From: Eutypella sp. D-1
Taxonomy: Eukaryota > Ascomycota > Sordariomycetes > Xylariales > Diatrypaceae
Direction: 5' to 3'
DNA: 64,000 bases
Assembly: GCA_023313575.1 (NCBI GenBank)
Contig: JAJTTP010000017.1
Location: 620,001-684,000, forward strand
Shown here: piece by piece, positions 57,334 to 64,000 of the stretch
Layout of the letters: every line of letters begins with the position of its first letter
Position numbering within the stretch: position 1 is the stretch's first letter
Translations under genes and position numbers: made by a program
The notes under the pieces: generated by a model
Database searches by the model: none
Told to the model about the DNA's origin: nothing
What the model saw: the letters and a program-made list of their open reading frames with translations, nothing else

Positions 57334-60300
57334 ATGTCGCGACGTCGCGAGGAGCCAGAGGAGGAAGATCAGGAGATGGAGGAAGAGCTACGATCTCTAG
57401 AATTCTCCGAACAGCTCGTGCCGCGCGCAGGCAAACCGATTGCGACCGGTGAACTTCTGCGACGCTTGGAAAAGCTCTCGAAAGAATTAGTCGATCTGGA
57501 ACAAGATACTGTCGACAAGGACTCCTTAACCCCAGTCGCGAAACAACTCGCTTCTCCATCCCTTTTGTCGCATAAGGAGGCCGGCGTCAAGGCGTTCACC
57601 GCATCTTGCCTAGTAGATATCTTGAAGCTATGCGCCCCGGAGGCGCCTTTTACCCCCAAACAACTCAAGGTATGCATGCCTGCGCATCCTTTTCCTTCCA
57701 GCCGACTCCTTTTTTGAAGATTTAAGCTATTGTGTGTCGACCGTGTCTAATCTGTTTTGCTCTCTAGGATATCTTCTCCCTCTTTATCAAGGTCATCCTT
57801 CCTGCCCTATGGGATCCCACCAATACGTACAACACACAACATAAATATGTCCTCACCTCCCTTAGCGAGGTCAAAAGCATTCTTCTGATCAACGAAGTAC
57901 CCAACTCCGAAGACCTTCTAGTCTACCTGTTCTCGTCCGTCTTCGATGGGGTATCCAGCTCTTCCAAGTCGTCCACGGGCGAGCAGGTCGCCAAGGATGT
58001 CGAGTACCATATGACTGACATACTCGGCACCCTGATCGAGGAGAGCTCTTCTTTACCCCCTCTCGTCACCGATACGATAATGGCCCAATTTTTGCGCGCC
58101 GCACCCCCTGGTGGGCATAAGGATCATAAAGATAAAGGAGAGCTTCACGAAAACCAGACAACCCTCCTACCCAAGGAAGAGCCGCCAGCGTACGTCATGG
58201 CGAAGACTTTATGTAACAGTGTCCATGACAAGATGGCGCGTTTCGTTGGCCAATACTTCAGCGATGTTATCATGGATGTTTCGGGGAAGTCTGGGCACGC
58301 CAATGGGCATAAAGACGACGGCGATTCAGATGATGACACGCATGGAGGCCCCTCGGAGTCTGACTTCAGAGAATTGCGCAAGGCGCATCTACTTCTGAGA
58401 GAGCTCTGGCGCGCCTCCCCAAAAGTGCTGCAGAATGTCATCCCCCAGGTTGACCATGAACTGTCCGTTGACGACGTCCAACTACGTCTGCTAGCAACCG
58501 AGACGCTAGGCGACATCATCTCCGGTATTGGCGCCGCGGGCCCTCCGCCTCCCCCAGTCCTCGACCCGGCCGCCTATCCTCCCTTGAAGCTCAGCGACGA
58601 TACCCCGGAAAACCCCGCGTCGAGTATACTCACCACCCCTATTGCGCCACTTTCCTTCGCTCAAACACACCCGCAAGCGTTTCAGAATTTCGCCAGTCGA
58701 AGGATCGACAAGTCCCCGCTCATCCGTGCGGCGTGGACTACTGCAGTCGGCTATATTGTCTCAACGTCGGCAGGGAACATCGGGCTTAGCCGGGAGGACG
58801 AGTCTTCGTTCATCAAGGGACTGAAAGAGAAGATTTACGACAATGATGAGAAGGTCCGGCTAGCCGCAGTCAAGGCCATCGAAGTATTCAGCTTTAGGGA
58901 TATTATCACCAAATTAGCGTCCACTGGGGGTGTCAACAAGGAAGGGTCTATCCTGTTTGCACTCACAGACCGCTGCCGAGATAAGAGAGCCTCTATTCGT
59001 GTCGAAGCCATGTCGCTCCTAGCCAAGCTCTGGGCCGTGGCCAGTGGTGAGATTGCGGCTGGGCACGAGACGGTAACGGCGGCTCTATCAGGCGTCCCCT
59101 CAAGCATATACAATACCTTCTACGCCAACGACCTAGAGGTAAATGTCCTTCTTGAAAGGGTTATCTACGAATGCCTGCTACCGCTCTCGTTCCCCCCGCT
59201 CAAGACAAAACCGGGTAAAGCCAACAATGGTGGATCGCAGTCGCAGACGACGAGCGAGTCAACAACCGAACAAGATCGAATCCGGGCGGAAAGGATCTTG
59301 TTGCTCGTCAAATGCCTTGACGGCGGTGCCAAGAGCGTATTCAACGCATTACAGGCACGACAATCCCAATTCCAGAAGATCTTGCAAAACTTTGTCCATC
59401 AATGTGACCTGAACAATGGGGGTAGCCCGACAGCCAATGCCGAGAAGACGAAGCAGAACCTACGCAAAATCATCCTATATATATGCCAGTTCCTCCCAGA
59501 GCCAGCCAAGGTGGAATCGGATCTTCATGCTTTTGCCACCTGGCACGACCGCCGAAGCTACGGTTTGGTCAAGTTCGCCACCTCGCCGGAAAGCGATTAC
59601 AAGACCATGCACCGGGCTATCAAGGAGCTCGTAAGGAGGGTTCAAGCTTCGCCAAAACCGCATATGTTGGACACTCTACTGCCCCTCCTATACCGATCTT
59701 CTTATATCATGTTCAACAAGAGTCATCTCTCGACGTTCTTGGCATACAGTAAGAGCAATAAAGATGGCCTCGGTGCTGCTGCCCAGGAGATCACGAATGA
59801 GATTTCGCAGCACAACCCGGACCTCTTCAAGACGCACGTTGGCGAACTTTGTAAGGACATCATCGAAGCCGCACCATCCGCCTCCAAAGAGAACGATTCT
59901 ATTATCGTGGAGACGCTCAAGGCGTGTTCGTCGTATTCGCGAAAGTATCCTGGGGAGCTACCAGCAGATAAAAAGTTCAACCAGGCCTTGATGAGTTACG
60001 CACTATACGGGCAGCCTGCAAAGGTGGCCAAATATGCCGTGAATATCCTGATGGCGAAGAAGGATGACAGAAGCGTGGTGTCTGCTACCGATCTACTGCA
60101 GAAAATCTTGAAGGATTGGGGATATGACTCACCTCATTTCCCAAGCAAACTCGCCGCAGTCAGCCAGTTGGAACTCTTGGCCTCAAAGGTAACGGCAGAT
60201 TCGAATGACGACATTGTCGTGGACATGGCTATCAAGACTGTGCTGCGGGAAGTACGAACCGAGGCACAGTCGTCAGATCCTGACTGGGTCGAGGATGTAG

Positions 60301-62111
60301 ACCTAGATGAGGAGGGTCAAGTCAAGTGTTGGGCGTTGAAACTAGTTGTCAACCGGTTACGGGGCATGGAAGACATTGAGGAAGCTAAACAAACTGCCCC
60401 GACCATCTTCAAGCTTCTCCGGACGCTTATCAAGGAAGAAGGCGAGCTATGCAAAACGGCGGAGACCCCCAAGCACCATAGAAGTCGATTGCGCTTGCTC
60501 GCGGGACAGTCACTTTTGAAGCTCTGCACTTTCAAACACTTCGAGGAAATCTTAGCGCACACTGACTTCAACCAACTAGCCCTCTTGACCCAGGACTCGA
60601 ATGCCTCCGTACGACGATTGTTCGTCGAGAAACTTCAAAAGTATCTTGTGCAGAACAAGTTGCGGCCTAGGTTCTACACAATAATATTCTTGACAGCATT
60701 CGAGCCAGTGGCAAGCTTCAAGCATCAAGTTGAGACATGGATCAGGTCCCGTGCAAGGCACTTCCGAGATGCAAAGCAGACTGTCATGGAGGCGACGATG
60801 GCCAGGCTTATCTCGCTTTTGGCCCATCATCCCGATTACAGTTCTGAACCTGCCTATCTGGTAGACCATGCAAGGTATATCCTCTTCTACATCAGCAACG
60901 TTGCTACGGAAGAGAACTTCGGTTTAATATTCAAATACGCCGAGCGACCCAAGCAGGCTCAGGATGGGATCAACTCATCTCAAAGCGAGAACCTCTACGT
61001 GTTAAGCGACTTGGCGCAGAGTTTATTGAGGAAATGGCAAGAACGGAAGAACTGGAGCTTCCAAGCCTACCCTGGCAAGGTCGGCCTGCCGACGGGTTTG
61101 TATATGCAGCTCCCTAATCACGAGGCGGCACAAAAGATTGCAGACAGCAACTACCTCCCAGAGGGAGTCGATGAACGCCTAGACGATCTGCTTCGATCAC
61201 AAGACAAGAAAAAGGTACGCCCGCAATTCCCCCAACCACGCCTCGTCTTTGTATTCCGAGTTGACATAATCGGCACACAGAAGCGCAGGAGTACAGATGA
61301 CCGCGCAGAGGGACACCCTGCGCAGAAGAAAGCCAAGGTTGCCAAACCAAAAGCTGTCGCTAAACCCAAGCCAGCGACATCGAAGCCCGCCAAGAGCGCG
61401 AAGAAAATCGCTTCAAAATCTGCTAAGTCGAAGGAGAGGGCTTCAAAGACTGGCACATCATCGAACTCCGCAATCGATTCGGCCGAGCGTAGGCGCAGCG
61501 GCCGGACGAAGGTCTCGTCATCATACATGGAACGTGACGACTCGGAGGATGACGAGGATATGCTAGAGGGCGTTGCTGAGTGGGAATACTATGATCGTGA
61601 TGGCAACAAGGTTCAAGCAGAGCCGGACGATGATGACGATAGTGACGATGACTCGGTGCTGTCTGAAGTCGACGAGGAGGATGTAGCGGAGCCTGAGGTT
61701 GAGGATGAGGCCGAGGCCGAGGCCGCGGGAGATAAACAAGAGGTTGCGGCGGGGCCCGACGATGCGGAGGATGATAGCGATCTAAGCGAACCTCCGGAGG
61801 AGGCAGCTGCAGACGAACCAGAAGAAGCCGAGGTCGAAGAGGAAGAGGAAGAGGAAGAGCCACCGAAGGCGACTAACGGACGCAGATCGCGGGCACGACC
61901 CACCACTACGGCGGCGACCTCGTCGAAATCAATCCCATCTAGACCGGCGGCCAAAGCAAGCGCCGCAAAGGCCAAGGCGGCGGCACCAGCTGCCAAAGCT
62001 AAGTCCAAACCCGCGGGCAAGGCCAAAGCGGCAGCAACTAGCGCCAGTTCCAGTACCCGGAGCACACGATCCAGGAGGGTGTCAGCACCGGCAGAGGAAG
62101 AGTCGGAGTAA
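57334..62111 (+). CDS. PDS5: Cohesin-associated HEAT-repeat protein Pds5 (Spo76-type)
   Basis: Predicted exons are 57334-57669, 57768-61214 and 61281-62111, giving 1537 residues. Pds5 binds cohesin, maintains sister-chromatid cohesion and regulates loading and release with Wapl and Eco1; the fungal Spo76 form also acts in meiosis. The family signature appears at the N terminus: LLRRLEKLSKELVDLEQDT, VKAFTASCLVDILKLCAPEAPF, and after intron 1 DIFSLFIKVILPALWDP. HEAT repeats follow (KVRLAAVKAIEVFSF, DKRASIRVEAMSLLAKLW). The last 270 residues are disordered with Lys/Ala/Pro-rich AT-hook-like runs, RRRSGRTKVSSSY and long Asp/Glu tracts, as in other Pds5 proteins. Intron 1 is GTATGC to CTCTAG in phase 0. 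A 66-nt intron at 61215-61280 is hidden in frame. Gene intact. Confidence 0.94.
61215..61280 (+). other. Probable in-frame intron (66 nt) in PDS5
   Basis: Donor GTACGC after AAAAAG, branch-like GTTGACAT and acceptor CACACAG. The length is divisible by three with no stop. The retained reading would put a hydrophobic stretch (LVFVFRVDII) inside an otherwise Lys-rich disordered region, which argues for splicing. Confidence 0.75.
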
Positions 62112-63868
62112 GGCTACATTGACTGGGGGGCGGGCTTTATCCTCTTTCGTGGGGAGGGAGATGGAACTCATCGACCACTCTGTGGCGCAGTCCTTTGACG
62201 TTGCTTTCTAAGCTGCATCGTGCTGCGCCATATACCGAGACAGACTGCAGATGAGAAGGTGGAGATGGATGATTTATTTTTGATGATAAGAGATGTATCC
62301 CGACATGTGCGCGCGCTTTCAGCTTCGCGATTGCGCTTTTCCTTGTCTCCCGCGGTTTTGATCTCTTTTTTTCTTTTTTTTCTTATTCTCACCTTAAATC
62401 ATTACCTATATTCCTTGGAGCCGCTCGTGTTCTCCCATTACATGATATCCCGTTGCATTACTTCCACAATGTGTATGGGCGAGAAGGTTCCGCCTCTGAA
62501 CGTTCTTATGGTGATTGGGGGGTGCTGTCTTGGTGATGGAGAAACGAGCAAGGGGTGGCCGAGATTTCTAGTAGTGAGCGCGCAAGCGAAAGAGAGTGGG
62601 TGAGGAGGTAATGATGGGAAAATTGATGGCTACCTAGCTGAACATCTTCCGGCGATGCGATGCCGCACCATAGCTAAGTCTCTTACATACCATACCATAT
62701 CATTCAGTATTTCTCTCGAAGAGTGAACATCGAATCGCGTTGATGAATATTTGAGGACTATGAAAACAACACTTTTTCCGAACAACCCAGAATTACCCTA
62801 GGTGAACCTATATGCAACGATAAACCTCGGTCTTCGACAACTAGGAGTAGAGAGTTTCAAAAGCTAGAGGTATAGCATACTGCCTACCACCGCGGGTATA
62901 TGGGCACGTCCTTGAGCGCATGGTCTCATTTTTCTTTACAACAGCCTGCTGCCTGTCTCTGAACCCGCCGTCCGGAGAAGTCGGTTATAACCCCGATTCG
63001 GTCGACGAAACCCGCACCCTTCCCTTATATATATGTGTGTTCATGTGTGCCCAGCCCGGCGCTAAGTCATTTACGGCAGGCCAGATAATCTACAACAGTA
63101 CTGGCGTGCATATCTATAGAATTGGGGACATTGCATTTGCGGATCGGTAGATCAGTAACTAGCCATGTTCGACGTCGCATCGCATGGGTCATCGTGCCTT
63201 ATCTCGGTGGCGGTATAGCTGCCGGCATACCACGCACGCACGCATAACACAAACTCATGAATAGATACGAATATAGATGGGCATGTTGCCTAAACAAGAA
63301 GGCAGCTCGCTAGATACCGGGACAGGACTAGATAGTCTGGGGAGACGGGCGAGTCCTACTATACTTGGTCCGTCCGGTCTGGTGCAAAAGCGGATGCGAA
63401 CACCAACCATGGCCCGTTCTTTTTACAGACGATACGAGGGGGGAAGATAAGGGGGGACATACGGAAAGAGACGAGTAGGTTGGCAATGCCCCCCCCCCCC
63501 CGGGTAGTGAACCACTGTTGTACAGACGTGTATCATATATATTGAGACCTGCCGCCGATCATATCCTGCTTCTCTCGCCAATGCTGTCGTCCATCCCCAC
63601 TTCCAAGTCGCTGCTGTTGACTGTCCATTGACCTCGGTACGTTACAGGTGTCTGGCTCTTAGGTGCGTGTCGTATGGTATCATGCCCCAGAGGCCTCGAT
63701 ATATTTCCAGGTCATGTATTTGGAGTCGGAAGTAGTTAGATTGGGTTTGTTCTTATCTGGATTACTAACGAGAGAAGAACGCACAGTACCTATACCTGGC
63801 CATCAAGACTGACAGGTAGCGCAGGACGCGCACACGCAGGGTTTATAGCGAACAGGAGACAAGAAAAG
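62112..63868. other. Intergenic region
   Basis: PDS5 3' flank and promoter of the next gene. Contains T-rich tracts near 62367 and a 13-C run near 63489. No gene recognised. Confidence 0.55.
63489..63501. repeat. C homopolymer (about 13)
   Basis: Uninterrupted C run; length uncertain for sequencing reasons. Confidence 0.8.
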
Positions 63869-64000
63869 ATGGTCAAGGCAACGAACTTTGCGGCACTCCT
63901 CCTCGCCGGGCTCGCTGCCGCCGCGGTTCCGCTGCTGCCCGGCGGCGATGAAGTCGCGGATGCCAGGGCACAGGGCCTGCGGCTCGTCAAGACCTCCGAT
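63869..64000 (+). CDS. Secreted protein, probably M28-type leucine aminopeptidase, 3' part missing
   Basis: The ATG at 63869 opens a frame that runs off the window end after 44 codons. The first 20 residues (MVKATNFAALLLAGLAAAAV) are a clear signal peptide. They are followed by a short propeptide-like stretch and ARAQGLRLVKTSD. This stretch resembles the pro-region of secreted fungal leucine aminopeptidases of peptidase family M28, which typically read GLRLIKTS shortly after the signal peptide. No catalytic residue lies inside the window, so the family is an inference from about a dozen residues. The initiation context (AAAAGATGG) is acceptable. Confidence 0.5.
   Translation, partial: MVKATNFAALLLAGLAAAAVPLLPGGDEVADARAQGLRLVKTSD

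Noticed and set aside
1..64000. tRNA, 5S rRNA and CRISPR arrays
   Set aside because: No T-arm GGTTCRANNCC context within a cloverleaf, no conserved 5S internal control region, and no regularly spaced direct repeats were found by eye; a tRNAscan run would be decisive.

Overview
The window is nuclear DNA of a filamentous ascomycete (Pezizomycotina; the gene set and intron style fit Sordariomycetes best). The evidence is short spliceosomal introns of 50-260 nt with GTRNGT-like donors, CTRAC/CTAAC branch sites and YAG acceptors; fungal families (an Ecl1-type lifespan factor, Utp10, Pds5, bifunctional Thi6, an Iah1-type esterase); and long, AT-richer gene-poor spaces. No bacterial, viral, CRISPR, rRNA or tRNA features were recognised. 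Exon structures below were derived by hand from splice signals plus reading-phase continuity. They are predictions without transcript support.

Layout. 1-740: 3' part of a hemerythrin-like (HHE) protein. 2.8-4.4 kb: secreted amidohydrolase. 6.0-7.4 kb: single-pass membrane protein with a long repeated coiled coil. 9.4-11.9 kb (minus): a five-exon gene for a 751-residue protein with a recognisable GHKL/Bergerat ATP-binding core. 12-18 kb: gene-poor, with one decayed fragment resembling a GH16 glucanase. 18.1-18.9 kb (minus): secreted, probably GPI-anchored protein. 19-25 kb: gene-poor. 25.3-26.4 kb: Ecl1-type gene. 26.4-30.6 kb: gene-poor, with simple repeats and one good hairpin.

30.6-31.7 kb: isochorismatase-like hydrolase with a 16-nt microexon. 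32.2-33.0 kb (minus): GNAT acetyltransferase. 33.8-36.1 kb (minus): bifunctional thiamine biosynthesis gene THI6. 37.2-39.5 kb (minus): large Ser/Pro-rich protein with a retropepsin-like stretch and an unresolved 5' end. 41.7-42.6 kb (minus): SGNH esterase of the Iah1 type. 43.9-49.5 kb: UTP10. 50.5-52.8 kb (minus): Thr/Ser-rich cell-surface protein. 55.4-56.0 kb (minus): small charged protein of unknown function. 57.3-62.1 kb: PDS5 cohesin regulator. 63.9 kb to the end: start of a secreted protein resembling a fungal leucine aminopeptidase.

The genes do not form an obvious pathway cluster. Housekeeping genes (UTP10, PDS5, THI6, IAH1-type) lie mainly in the right half. The left half is sparser, with secreted or lineage-variable genes. 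The most unusual object is the GHKL-like ATPase gene at 9.4-11.9 kb, whose region after the ATP-binding core I could not assign to any family.
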